A DNA stretch of 64,000 nt from Halalkalibacillus sediminis (lineage in GTDB: Bacteria; Bacillota; Bacilli; Bacillales; Alkalibacillaceae), in assembly GCF_002844535.1 (NCBI RefSeq), contig NZ_PJNH01000002.1, positions 554,654 to 618,653 of the forward strand. The letters are read 5' to 3'. Made by a program: the position numbers and the translations under genes. Positions 1 through 6,798 of the stretch are shown one piece after another (within the stretch, counting starts at the first letter, position 1; every line of letters starts with the position of its first letter). Under the pieces are notes generated by a model. It ran no database searches, was not told the DNA's origin, and saw only the letters and a program-made list of their open reading frames with translations.

Positions 1-2
1 GT

Positions 3-425
3 GATAATGGATTTGGAAGGTTTTACGATACTGTGGATACCCTTTTCATGGGAAGAAAAACGTACGATCATCTTATGACTTTAGTCGATGAATTTCCTCA
101 CCAAGATAAAGAAGCTTATGTATTTACACGATCCGATCGAAGTACGGAAGAGCATGTGAACTTTGTGGATCAAGATATGCCTACCTTTGTTCAAAACTTG
201 AAGCAACAAGAAGGAAAGAATTTGTGGTTGGTGGGAGGCGCGGATTTGACTGATGAGTTCATGCAGAATCAGTTGATTGACGAGATGATCATTACGATAA
301 TCCCGGTGGTCTTAGGAAAAGGAATCCCGCTGTTCAAATCAACGGACTTTTCATATGACTTGGAGTTACATTACACGGAACGGTTCGGTGACTTCATGCA
401 ACTTCACTATAAAGTAAAAAAATAG
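3..425 (+). CDS. Dihydrofolate reductase family protein (RibD C-terminal-like), 5' end outside the window
   Basis: The gene is open from the first in-frame codon at position 3, so its start lies before the window; about 140 residues are visible. The segment NGFGRFYDTVDTLFMGRKTYDHL and the later LWLVGGADL and IIPVVLGKGIPLF blocks are typical of the DHFR/RibD-C family of small NADPH-dependent reductases (YyaP/YwjB group). The substrate of these stand-alone proteins is generally unknown and cannot be told here. An internal GTG at 33 could be mistaken for a start, but conserved family sequence lies upstream of it. The gene ends in a terminator shared with the convergent clpP gene. Confidence 0.85.
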   Translation, partial: DNGFGRFYDTVDTLFMGRKTYDHLMTLVDEFPHQDKEAYVFTRSDRSTEEHVNFVDQDMPTFVQNLKQQEGKNLWLVGGADLTDEFMQNQLIDEMIITIIPVVLGKGIPLFKSTDFSYDLELHYTERFGDFMQLHYKVKK

Positions 426-452
426 ACTACCGATCAATTCGGTAGTCTATTT
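422..452. terminator. Bidirectional terminator between the DHFR-like gene and clpP
   Basis: A 12-bp perfect stem (422-433 with 439-450) with loop TCAA overlaps the stop codon of the upstream gene. A-rich sequence on the left and T-rich sequence on the right let it serve both convergent genes. Confidence 0.75.
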
Positions 453-464
453 ATGTGCTTTCAA

Positions 465-1043
465 TTATTTTTGCATTACATCGTCAACTAAGCCATATTC
501 TTTCGCTTGTTCAGCAGTCATGAAGTTGTCACGATCTGTATCGCGCTCAATGATTTCCATTGGTTGACCTGTGCGTTCGGAAAGAATTTTATTCAATTTC
601 TCGCGCATTTCAACAATGCGTTTCGCATGGATTTGAATGTCACTAGCTTGACCTTGCGTACCACCTAATGGTTGGTGAATCATTACTTCACTGTTTGGTA
701 GTGCGTAACGTTTTCCTGGTTCACCCGCTGCAAGTAGGAAAGATCCCATAGATGCAGCCATACCAACACAAATAGTTGATACATTAGGTTTAATGAACTG
801 CATAGTGTCGTAAATAGCCATTCCAGCTGTAATCGATCCACCTGGTGAATTGATGTATAGTGAAATGTCTTTATCCGGATCATCTGCAGCTAAGAATAAC
901 ATCTGAGCAACGATGGAATTTGCCACATTGTCGTCTACAGGGCCTCCAAGCATGATGATACGGTCTTTAAGTAAGCGAGAATAAATATCGTAAGCACGTT
1001 CTCCGCGGTTTGTCTGTTCAATGACTGTAGGTATTAAGTTCAT
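465..1043 (-). CDS. clpP: ATP-dependent Clp protease proteolytic subunit ClpP
   Basis: This is the 192-residue serine peptidase that forms the double-heptamer proteolytic chamber used with the ATPases ClpC, ClpX and ClpE in cytosolic protein quality control. The catalytic triad is visible as Ser98 (GMAASMGS), His123 (MIHQPLGG) and Asp172 (RDTDRDNF). Length is normal for the family. The ATG start follows a GGGAGGC ribosome site. A CtsR box overlapping a good sigma-A promoter lies about 50 bp upstream, so heat and stress control by CtsR is expected, as in other Firmicutes. Confidence 0.98.
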   Translation of the reverse strand: MNLIPTVIEQTNRGERAYDIYSRLLKDRIIMLGGPVDDNVANSIVAQMLFLAADDPDKDISLYINSPGGSITAGMAIYDTMQFIKPNVSTICVGMAASMGSFLLAAGEPGKRYALPNSEVMIHQPLGGTQGQASDIQIHAKRIVEMREKLNKILSERTGQPMEIIERDTDRDNFMTAEQAKEYGLVDDVMQK

Positions 1044-1088
1044 AAAAAATATGCCTCCCTTATTCCTTATCTTTGATTTAACATCTTT

Positions 1089-1118
1089 ATCTTACTTGAT
1101 TGGTCAATAAAGGTCAAA
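1089..1118 (-). promoter_or_regulatory. clpP promoter overlapped by a CtsR operator
   Basis: Read on the minus strand there is a -35 TTGACC and a -10 TAAGAT separated by 17 nt. On the plus strand, positions 1102-1118 hold GGTCAAT-AAA-GGTCAAA, which matches the CtsR heptamer direct repeat with its 3-nt spacing except for one base. The operator covers the -35 and most of the spacer, the usual arrangement for CtsR repression. Confidence 0.85.
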
Positions 1119-1284
1119 CAAAATGTTCACCTTTTACTATATGCACCTTTAACAATTTTCCCAACATCAAAAGCAAATAAACGTAGCAATTACTACAACA
1201 TTATCATATGTCAGTGAAAATCAGAAAAGACGAGCTTGAATTATATTTGTAGAAAACGTATAATTACTATTGCGATTTAAACAC

Positions 1285-1356
1285 GCCCTCGTGGTGTAAT
1301 GGATAACACGCAAGATTCCGGTTCTTGTAATGAAGGTTCGACTCCTTCCGAGGGCA
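1285..1356 (+). tRNA. tRNA-Arg (anticodon CCG)
   Basis: A full cloverleaf can be drawn. The acceptor is GCCCTCG/CGAGGGC, followed by a D arm around TGGATAA. The anticodon stem CAAGA/TCTTG carries loop TTCCGGT, giving anticodon CCG at 1318-1320. The T arm is GAAGG-TTCGACT-CCTTC with discriminator A at 1356. The CCA end is not encoded, so it must be added after transcription. It reads the arginine codon CGG. Confidence 0.93.
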
Positions 1357-1467
1357 TACATAGGTGTTTGAAGGTCACTTTTAAAACCTTTAGAATCTCC
1401 CTAATCCCTTTAATATCAAGGGTTGGGGAGATTTCTTATTTTTCGAGTCTACGGAGGAGGTTATACG

Positions 1468-1827
1468 ATGGGGTACATATTATTAATCATTAACACAATA
1501 ATCATTATATTTTCCTATTGGTTTGTGACGGGGGGATATGACTATTTATGGGATTTTAATTCAACATTAGAGGAAATTATGTTAGCCATAATTTTTTTGG
1601 CTGTCATTTATTTGGTGTTTTGGGGTATGGTTGGTGTAATAAAAAAAAGAGCCCCACACTTGTTCAAAAACACACTGGTTTGGTTGGCAGTAACTCCTAA
1701 TATTATTGTTGCAATTCTATTATTTGTGAACGCCTACTATACATCGCTGGGGGTATATTCAGCTTTTTTGGGACTAACTGTTTTAGTTTCTGTGGTAGTA
1801 ATCCCTACATTGATTAATAAAATCTAA
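1468..1827 (+). CDS. Small multi-pass membrane protein of unknown function
   Basis: A 119-residue hydrophobic protein starting at an ATG preceded by GGAGGAGG at a good distance. Four membrane segments can be drawn, at roughly residues 2-20, 36-58, 70-88 and 94-116, with a short basic loop (KKRAPHLFKN) in the middle. No family is recognised. It follows the tRNA gene by about 110 bp and has no close same-strand neighbour, so nothing in the context indicates a job. Clean start signal and composition support a real gene. Confidence 0.6.
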   Translation: MGYILLIINTIIIIFSYWFVTGGYDYLWDFNSTLEEIMLAIIFLAVIYLVFWGMVGVIKKRAPHLFKNTLVWLAVTPNIIVAILLFVNAYYTSLGVYSAFLGLTVLVSVVVIPTLINKI

Positions 1828-1854
1828 AAGCATCAATTTTTACCCCCACGATTT

Positions 1855-1960
1855 GAAGGTGGCCTGTTGCTTTTCCGACTGACAAGATGTGTTAGTGTCG
1901 ACGTTGGTCACAGGACGTGACCGAACCAAGTCGACCCGCAGGAGTCTCGCGTTTTTTCTA
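1855..1960. repeat. Probable remnant of a dispersed Bacillaceae intergenic element with a long imperfect hairpin
   Basis: The stretch is GC-richer than its surroundings. Two GTCGAC hexamers (1897-1902 and 1930-1935) enclose GGTCAC/GTGACC arms, giving an imperfect hairpin across 1897-1935. The right side reads CCCGCAGGAGTCTCGCG; I recall similar wording from repeated non-coding elements in Bacillaceae genomes, which is memory, not a search. No protein is encoded. Confidence 0.4.
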
Positions 1961-2048
1961 TATCAATGATAAATACAACAATGAGCTTTAACAGAGCCTT
2001 TCTTATAAATAACATTGTTTGCGAAGGGGGCATGTCCGTTTAGAGAAG

Positions 2049-3161
2049 TTATACTTTAATGTACTCTTCACTTTCTTTAGATGAGAAGGAAACTTTGTTT
2101 CTACCCGTTTGTTTTGCTCTATATAACGCTTGATCTGCCTCTTCTATAAGCATTGAGGGTCTTTCGGTTGTTTCGTTGTAGCTGGCTACCCCTATAGAAA
2201 CTGTGATTGAAATGGCTTGACCTGTAGTCAATTCAAATGAATAATTTTTGACTGCTGATCGAATTTTTTCGCTTAAATCTGAGGCTCTTTTTAAGGGACA
2301 ATCTAAGAGAATGATTGTGAATTCTTCTCCACCATTTCGACTAACGATATCATATGGTCGAACAGTATTTTTTAAGATTTTACTCAAATTGATAAGTACT
2401 TGGTCGCCCTCTTTATGTCCATAAGTATCGTTCACTTTCTTGAAATGATCGATATCAATATATAATAGGGAGAGGCTCTCACCTTTTTCCTCTGCTTGAG
2501 TACTAATAACGTTAAACGTTTCATCAAACCTCCGGACGTTATGAAGTCCTGTTAATCCATCAGTAGCTGCCTCAGATTTGTATTTATACAAAAGCCTGTG
2601 GCTTCTCCGGACAAACTCGACCGTGTAGAATGAAACAAAACCAGCAAAGTATGAAATGATCCAGTAAGAGACAATCAAAACGAACAATCGATCAAAATTG
2701 GGTAATAGGTAAGAAATAAAAGCTGCAAATATAATATTGGAAGCTGTTATTGATAGAAAGATCTTTTTCTTCTTAGATAAAGAAAGTCTTATGATTAACA
2801 GTGTTGCAGCAGTAATAAGTATGATTAAAGCAAAAGCAAAAAAAGCAGACATAGTAAACCCTATTAAAAAACGCCCCAAAATAATGCAAGTCATCGTGAT
2901 AATTGCTGGGATGGCGCCACCATAATAAGTTACCATAATAACGGGGATATGGCGTAAGTCGATGAACGTCTGGTTAATTTCAATACTATATAGCATGAGA
3001 ATGTTGCTTAAAATACCTCCAAGCATACCCACTATAAATTTACTTCTCAATGGTGAAGTAAGGGTCAAGGGTGTAGAAGAGGTTGATTGAGTATATAAAA
3101 ATATTGCTGAAATCAAAATTGCGAAATTAGATAAAAGCTCTTTAAGTATTATGTGAATCAC
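2049..3161 (-). CDS. Membrane-anchored diguanylate cyclase (5TM sensor plus GGDEF)
   Basis: A 370-residue protein. The first ~190 residues form about five membrane helices resembling the 5TM-5TMR_LYT sensor module of LytS and B. subtilis DgcK-type proteins. The C-terminal half is a GGDEF domain with catalytic signature RNGGEEF, the metal-binding DIDHFKKVND segment and a product-inhibition I-site RPYD five residues before GGEEF. It should make c-di-GMP from two GTP at the membrane and be feedback-inhibited. The GTG start (MIHIILKEL) has only a weakly placed GGTG-type ribosome site, so the true start may differ by some residues. It stands alone between non-coding stretches. See the c-di-GMP riboswitch near 62.6 kb. 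Confidence 0.9.
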   Translation of the reverse strand: MIHIILKELLSNFAILISAIFLYTQSTSSTPLTLTSPLRSKFIVGMLGGILSNILMLYSIEINQTFIDLRHIPVIMVTYYGGAIPAIITMTCIILGRFLIGFTMSAFFAFALIILITAATLLIIRLSLSKKKKIFLSITASNIIFAAFISYLLPNFDRLFVLIVSYWIISYFAGFVSFYTVEFVRRSHRLLYKYKSEAATDGLTGLHNVRRFDETFNVISTQAEEKGESLSLLYIDIDHFKKVNDTYGHKEGDQVLINLSKILKNTVRPYDIVSRNGGEEFTIILLDCPLKRASDLSEKIRSAVKNYSFELTTGQAISITVSIGVASYNETTERPSMLIEEADQALYRAKQTGRNKVSFSSKESEEYIKV

Positions 3162-3658
3162 CTTTATTCAGTTAAAACTTTTGTTTAATAATATAAGCTA
3201 CCAAAATGAAATGTTTGTTTTATTGTAAACAGAGTAATGAACAATAAAATGACTAGTTACATATTATACAATTTTAAGAGAGGGTCAAACGTTAACAGTT
3301 TGAACATTTAGTGACTTAAAGATAGAAAGCATTACAACTATGTTTGCTAAGTGATCGCAACCACATGAAGAACATCAATATACAGAGGGGTTGCATTAGA
3401 ATAATGAAAAAATGCCGCTTAATATGATAGTATTTGTAGCTGAATCATATAAAAGGTTGATTATCTGAGTAAATCGAATTAATAATAGTGGTGATTATTC
3501 ATGCAAAATCATTCAATGACTGATATACTTCAAAGGTAAGAAAAAAGAACTATCTTAAATGTACTAAAATAGGCTATGTTGAATAGTTTTAATTATCAGC
3601 ACATTGGGTACAATTTTTAAGACTAACTAAAATACTTACTAATGAGGTATATACTTAA
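3162..3658. other. Intergenic region of about 500 bp, mostly without recognisable content
   Basis: AT-rich sequence between the diguanylate cyclase and the RsbW-like gene. I find no convincing ORF with a ribosome site, no tRNA and no strong terminator hairpin. The only signal I would defend is the sigma-B-like promoter at 3586-3611. The length is large for this compact genome, so decayed genes are possible. Confidence 0.5.
3586..3611 (+). promoter_or_regulatory. Candidate sigma-B-type promoter for the RsbW-like gene
   Basis: GTTTTA, 14 nt, then GGGTAC resembles the general-stress sigma-B consensus (GTTTAA-N12-14-GGGTAT) with one mismatch in each box. It lies about 48 bp before the start codon of an RsbW-like gene, a family that in Bacillus controls sigma-B itself. 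Found by eye only. Confidence 0.4.
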
Positions 3659-4087
3659 ATGTTAAAAAAACGCATGTACATGTTGCAGGACCTGCCAGAT
3701 TTCAAGATCGTAAGAAAAGATTTGAATCCAAAGCTTGTTCAATACTTCTATGAAGACCAAATGTTGGTTGACCTAGCTATTTATGAAGCATATACAAATG
3801 CGTTCATTCACGGTAATAAAAGAAATACTGATAAAATGATTCAAATTACCCTCTTATTTTTGCATCATTCGATGATTATTCGGGTAAGGGATGAAGGAGA
3901 AGGATTTTCTCATAAGCAAGTGAAGGAAAAAGCAATGAAAAGAGTGAATGCTCCTCTTGAAGACCAATTGGATCACGGAAGAGGATTAATCATAATGCAC
4001 CAAATGATGGATAGTTTGCATTTTTCCTCTTCAGGGAATGAGGTCATCATGAGAAAGTGGTATACTTCTAATCGTAAAGGGGATTAA
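3659..4087 (+). CDS. RsbW/SpoIIAB-like serine-kinase-type ATP-binding regulator
   Basis: A 142-residue GHKL-fold ATPase. The N box EAYTNAFIHGN (about residues 42-52), G1 box RDEGEGF (about 79-85) and G2 box DHGRGLIIM (about 108-116) are all present, so ATP binding is likely intact. This family includes anti-sigma kinases such as RsbW and SpoIIAB, but many members have other partners. No anti-anti-sigma gene or sigma factor lies next to it, so it is not assigned to RsbW. The start ATG has a modest GAGG site. The glutaredoxin-like gene follows after 2 bp and is probably cotranscribed. Confidence 0.8.
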   Translation: MLKKRMYMLQDLPDFKIVRKDLNPKLVQYFYEDQMLVDLAIYEAYTNAFIHGNKRNTDKMIQITLLFLHHSMIIRVRDEGEGFSHKQVKEKAMKRVNAPLEDQLDHGRGLIIMHQMMDSLHFSSSGNEVIMRKWYTSNRKGD

Positions 4088-4089
4088 CG

Positions 4090-4344
4090 ATGACAGATAG
4101 ATTAACTGTGTATTTTTACACCAAGGCGAAATGTAAATTGTGCGACGAGTCGAAAGAGTTACTGCAAATGCTACAAAAAGTGTATCATTTCAATATAATC
4201 GAACAGAATATATATCAAAATGAAAGATTACTTGATGAGTATCATTTATCGATTCCTGTCGTTCGCATTGATCAAGATGAGTTGACTGCGGAAGACATGG
4301 ATATTGTAACAATGGAAGATTTCATTACTAAACGGCTGCATTAA
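4090..4344 (+). CDS. Glutaredoxin family protein
   Basis: An 84-residue single-domain thioredoxin-fold protein. It begins with FYTKAKCKLCDESKELL, where Cys-Lys-Leu-Cys is the redox-active pair on the usual strand-loop-helix, and has the cis-proline segment SIPVVRID. It probably reduces or transfers thiols in the cytosol; the partner is unknown. It starts 2 bp after the RsbW-like gene and ends in a terminator, just before the glycolytic regulator gene. The position near cggR may be conserved in related genera but implies no role in glycolysis. Confidence 0.85.
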   Translation: MTDRLTVYFYTKAKCKLCDESKELLQMLQKVYHFNIIEQNIYQNERLLDEYHLSIPVVRIDQDELTAEDMDIVTMEDFITKRLH

Positions 4345-4376
4345 AGAAGCGTTAATTGTTAAATACGCTTCTTTTT
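4343..4376 (+). terminator. Rho-independent terminator after the glutaredoxin gene
   Basis: Stem AGAAGCGT/ACGCTTCT (4345-4352 with 4365-4372) is followed by TTTT. The candidate cggR promoter overlaps its right half. Confidence 0.8.
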
Positions 4377-4384
4377 GCTATCAT
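4356..4384 (+). promoter_or_regulatory. Candidate promoter of the cggR-gapA operon
   Basis: TTGTTA, 17 nt, TATCAT. The two boxes straddle the terminator hairpin of the preceding gene, so the -10 lies right after its T-run. The predicted start, near 4391, is about 25 bp upstream of the candidate CggR operator, as expected for a roadblock-type repressor site. Confidence 0.45.
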
Positions 4385-4413
4385 ATAGAAAGAAGAAATT
4401 TTTTTGGAATGCG

Positions 4414-4451
4414 TGGGACGTTTTTTGTCTATCGCAAGGACTTCAAACGAC
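4414..4451 (+). promoter_or_regulatory. Candidate CggR operator
   Basis: TGGGAC-N6-TGTC at 4414-4429 matches the left half of the B. subtilis CggR operator pattern (CGGGAC-N6-TGTC, twice), including the T-rich spacer. A weaker right half, AAGGAC-N6-CGAC at 4436-4451, lies 6 nt on instead of the usual 4. In B. subtilis CggR binds this site until fructose-1,6-bisphosphate releases it. Confidence 0.6.
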
Positions 4452-4515
4452 CAATGAGGTTTAATCGGTCCCACTTTTCCGCCAATTAGTGAAGGACTAC
4501 CTTCTAGTTTCTTTG

Positions 4516-4609
4516 TACTTTAAGAAATATTAACTTTATTAAAGGGTTAAAGTATGTGAAAAACAAAGGCTTTCGCCATTAGGACTTGGCGAGAAGCCAA
4601 GTTTTTCTC
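4516..4609 (+). repeat. Two-hairpin intergenic element, copy 1 (cggR leader)
   Basis: A 94-bp unit. It has arms TACTTTAA/TTAAAGTA (4516-4523 with 4547-4554), then a long hairpin. The long hairpin pairs GAAAAAC with GTTTTTC, GGCTT with AAGCC and TCGCCA with TGGCGA, ending in TTTTTCTC. A copy of identical length lies at 34660-34753 and a diverged one at 51067-51158. Here it lies between the CggR operator and cggR, so it should be part of the operon leader RNA. Confidence 0.75.
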
Positions 4610-4629
4610 AAAAGTAGGTGATTCGGCGA

Positions 4630-5661
4630 TTGCAGAAACTATTTCAGTTCCAACAGAAATTAGTACCTGATTTACTTGAGATTATTGAAAAACGTTATGA
4701 GATTTTGAAAAAGATTTATAGTCTTCAACCTGTTGGTCGTAGGTCATTGGCGATCGAAGTCGGTAAGACGGAACGTCAAATTCGCAGTGAGATTGAATTT
4801 TTCCAAAAGAATGGTTTGATTTTAGTTACAGGAAAAGGAATGTATGTCTCACAAGAAGGGCAAGAATTAATCGAGATGTATGGTTCTGCAGTGCGTGAAT
4901 TGACTGATTTAGAGCATCTGGAAAAAGAGTTAGCAAAGCAATTACCTGTTAAAGAAGTACACATCGTTCGTGGTAATGCGGATGAAGATGAAAGTGTAAA
5001 ATCTGATTTAGGAAAAATCGCTGCTGAGGCAGTTATGAGCCGATTAAAAGATCAGATGATCATTACTGTTACAGGTGGTTCGACAGTAGCTGCAGTAGCT
5101 GACTATTTGAAACCTAAGTCGGGCGTCAGACCATTATTCGTCCCAGCCAGAGGAGGACTCGGTACCATGTATGAGTACCAAGCGAGCTCGATATGTGTAA
5201 AGATGGCTGGACAAATGGATGGCGAGTACCGTTTGTTATATGTCCCTGATGCTATTGACTGGGATTTGCATTCAAAAGTTTTAGAAGAACCTTCTGTCAA
5301 AGAAGTAATGAGTAAAATTGAGCAATCGAGCTTAACGATTCATGGTGTTGGGGATGCTTTGACAATGGCGAAGAGAAGAAATTCAAACGCCGAAGAACTG
5401 AAAAAAATCCAACATCAACAAGCAATTGGTGAAGCATTTGGTTATTACTTCGATGAAAACGGGAAAACTGTTCAAAGAGTCCACTCAGTGGGAATGTCTA
5501 AAGAGCGGTTGTCCAATATCGAACATGTAGTAACGGTTGCAGGAGGATCATCGAAAAGTAAGGCAATATCCGCCTATTTCAAATGGGGAAAAAGCGATGT
5601 ATTAGTTATAGATGAAGCACTTGCCCAAAAAATGCTTTCAGATAAAACAAATAACCTTTAG
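4630..5661 (+). CDS. cggR: Central glycolytic genes regulator CggR
   Basis: A SorC/DeoR-type repressor of 343 residues that senses fructose-1,6-bisphosphate and represses the gapA operon. The N-terminal winged helix includes GRRSLAIEVGKTERQIRSEI. The effector domain carries TGGST, VPARGGLG, HGVGDA and AFGYYFDENG, all typical of CggR. I chose TTG at 4630: it has AGGTG nine bases upstream, and the resulting start (MQKLFQFQQKLVPDLL) aligns end to end with the B. subtilis protein. A GTG at 4618 would add four residues but overlaps that ribosome site. gapA follows after 12 bp. Confidence 0.95.
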   Translation: MQKLFQFQQKLVPDLLEIIEKRYEILKKIYSLQPVGRRSLAIEVGKTERQIRSEIEFFQKNGLILVTGKGMYVSQEGQELIEMYGSAVRELTDLEHLEKELAKQLPVKEVHIVRGNADEDESVKSDLGKIAAEAVMSRLKDQMIITVTGGSTVAAVADYLKPKSGVRPLFVPARGGLGTMYEYQASSICVKMAGQMDGEYRLLYVPDAIDWDLHSKVLEEPSVKEVMSKIEQSSLTIHGVGDALTMAKRRNSNAEELKKIQHQQAIGEAFGYYFDENGKTVQRVHSVGMSKERLSNIEHVVTVAGGSSKSKAISAYFKWGKSDVLVIDEALAQKMLSDKTNNL

Positions 5662-5673
5662 GAGGAATTTTTT

Positions 5674-6681
5674 ATGACAGTAAAATTAGGAATCAACGGT
5701 TTTGGAAGAATTGGTCGTCGAGTATTTCGCGCAGCAATGGACAATGACAACGTGGAAGTAGTTGCAATAAATGATTTAACAGATGCAGAAATGCTTGCAC
5801 ATTTATTGAAGTACGATACAGTCCACGGAGAACTGAATGTGGAAGTAAGTGCTGAAGGCGATAATATTGTTGTAGATGGCAAAGAAATCAAAGTTAAATC
5901 TGAACGTGATCCAGCACAATTGGCATGGAATAATGACGGCGTTGAAGTTGTAATTGAATCTACTGGTCGTTTCACGCACCGTGACGATGCGAAGAAACAC
6001 TTGGAAGCTGGTGCGAAGAAAGTCATCATCTCAGCTCCAGGTAAAGAGGAAGATGTCAGCCTAGTTATGGGCGTTAACGAAGATAAGTATGACAAAGACA
6101 GTCATCATGTCATTTCCAATGCGTCATGTACAACTAACTGTCTAGCTCCTGTTGCTAAAGTTCTTAGTGACAAATTCGGATTGAAGCGCGGTATGATGAC
6201 GACTGTACACTCATACACGAACGATCAACAAATCTTGGACTTGCCTCATAAAGATTACCGCCGTGCTCGTGCAGCAGCAGAAAATATTATTCCGACAACG
6301 ACTGGTGCAGCTGAAGCAGTTGCAAAAGTTCTACCAGAAGTTAAAGGTAAATTGACAGGTATGGCTATGCGTGTTCCGACACCTAACGTATCATTAGTAG
6401 ACTTGGTTGTTGAATTGGATCAAAACGTATCTGCTGAAGATGTAAACAAAGCATTCAAAGAAGCTTCAGAAGGTGACTTGAAAGGTGTTCTAGGTTATAC
6501 AGATTTAGAATTAGTATCTCGTGACTATAACGGAAACCCTCTATCTTCAATCGTAGATGGACAATCAACTCTAGTTATCGAAGACAACATGGTGAAGGTC
6601 GTATCATGGTATGACAACGAATCTGGTTATTCTCACCGTTGTGTAGACCTTGCTGAATACGTAGCAAGCAAAGGACTATAA
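5674..6681 (+). CDS. gapA: Glyceraldehyde-3-phosphate dehydrogenase, glycolytic type
   Basis: A 335-residue enzyme that oxidises glyceraldehyde 3-phosphate with NAD and phosphate in the cytosol. It has the Rossmann motif GINGFGRIGRR, the catalytic Cys152 in SNASCTTNCLAP and the closing WYDNESGYSHR segment. The start follows AGGAGG directly after cggR, so it is cotranscribed and under CggR control. The AIND segment after the second strand fits an NAD enzyme, and position after cggR marks it as the glycolytic rather than gluconeogenic paralogue. Confidence 0.98.
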   Translation: MTVKLGINGFGRIGRRVFRAAMDNDNVEVVAINDLTDAEMLAHLLKYDTVHGELNVEVSAEGDNIVVDGKEIKVKSERDPAQLAWNNDGVEVVIESTGRFTHRDDAKKHLEAGAKKVIISAPGKEEDVSLVMGVNEDKYDKDSHHVISNASCTTNCLAPVAKVLSDKFGLKRGMMTTVHSYTNDQQILDLPHKDYRRARAAAENIIPTTTGAAEAVAKVLPEVKGKLTGMAMRVPTPNVSLVDLVVELDQNVSAEDVNKAFKEASEGDLKGVLGYTDLELVSRDYNGNPLSSIVDGQSTLVIEDNMVKVVSWYDNESGYSHRCVDLAEYVASKGL

Positions 6682-6732
6682 AAGTCCATCACTTTAAACA
6701 AAGAAAAATTTTATAAAAAATGATAGACTGAA

Positions 6733-6760
6733 AAGGAGGAGCATCAACATGTTCCTCCTT
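6733..6760 (+). promoter_or_regulatory. Strong mRNA hairpin in the gapA-pgk gap that hides a ribosome site
   Basis: A 12-bp stem with one G-T wobble and a 4-nt loop CAAC. Its left arm contains AAGGAGGA, the ribosome site of the 14-codon ORF that follows, and its right arm covers that ORF's first codons. There is no T-run, so it is not a normal terminator. A role in mRNA processing or translational gating is inference. Confidence 0.6.
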
Positions 6761-6793
6761 GTTGTGTACATACTTATTGTGATGGAGGGATGA
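6749..6793 (+). CDS. Putative 14-residue leader peptide ahead of pgk
   Basis: ATG at 6749 follows AAGGAGGA by about 8 bases and opens a 14-codon frame encoding [14 protein letters not shown], a hydrophobic peptide. Its TGA stop at 6791-6793 lies inside the pgk ribosome-site region, about five bases before the pgk start, so translation of the two could be coupled. The ribosome site is paired in the hairpin at 6733-6760. The strong start signal supports translation, but such short frames also arise by chance, and no known leader peptide is recognised. Confidence 0.4.
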   Translation: MFLLVVYILIVMEG

Positions 6794-6798
6794 TCATT

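Noticed and set aside
5658..6095. 145-residue minus-strand frame inside gapA, and similar long antisense frames in eno, gpmI, fadN and fadE
   Set aside because: They are shadows of highly expressed genes with strong codon bias. None has a ribosome site or a recognisable family.
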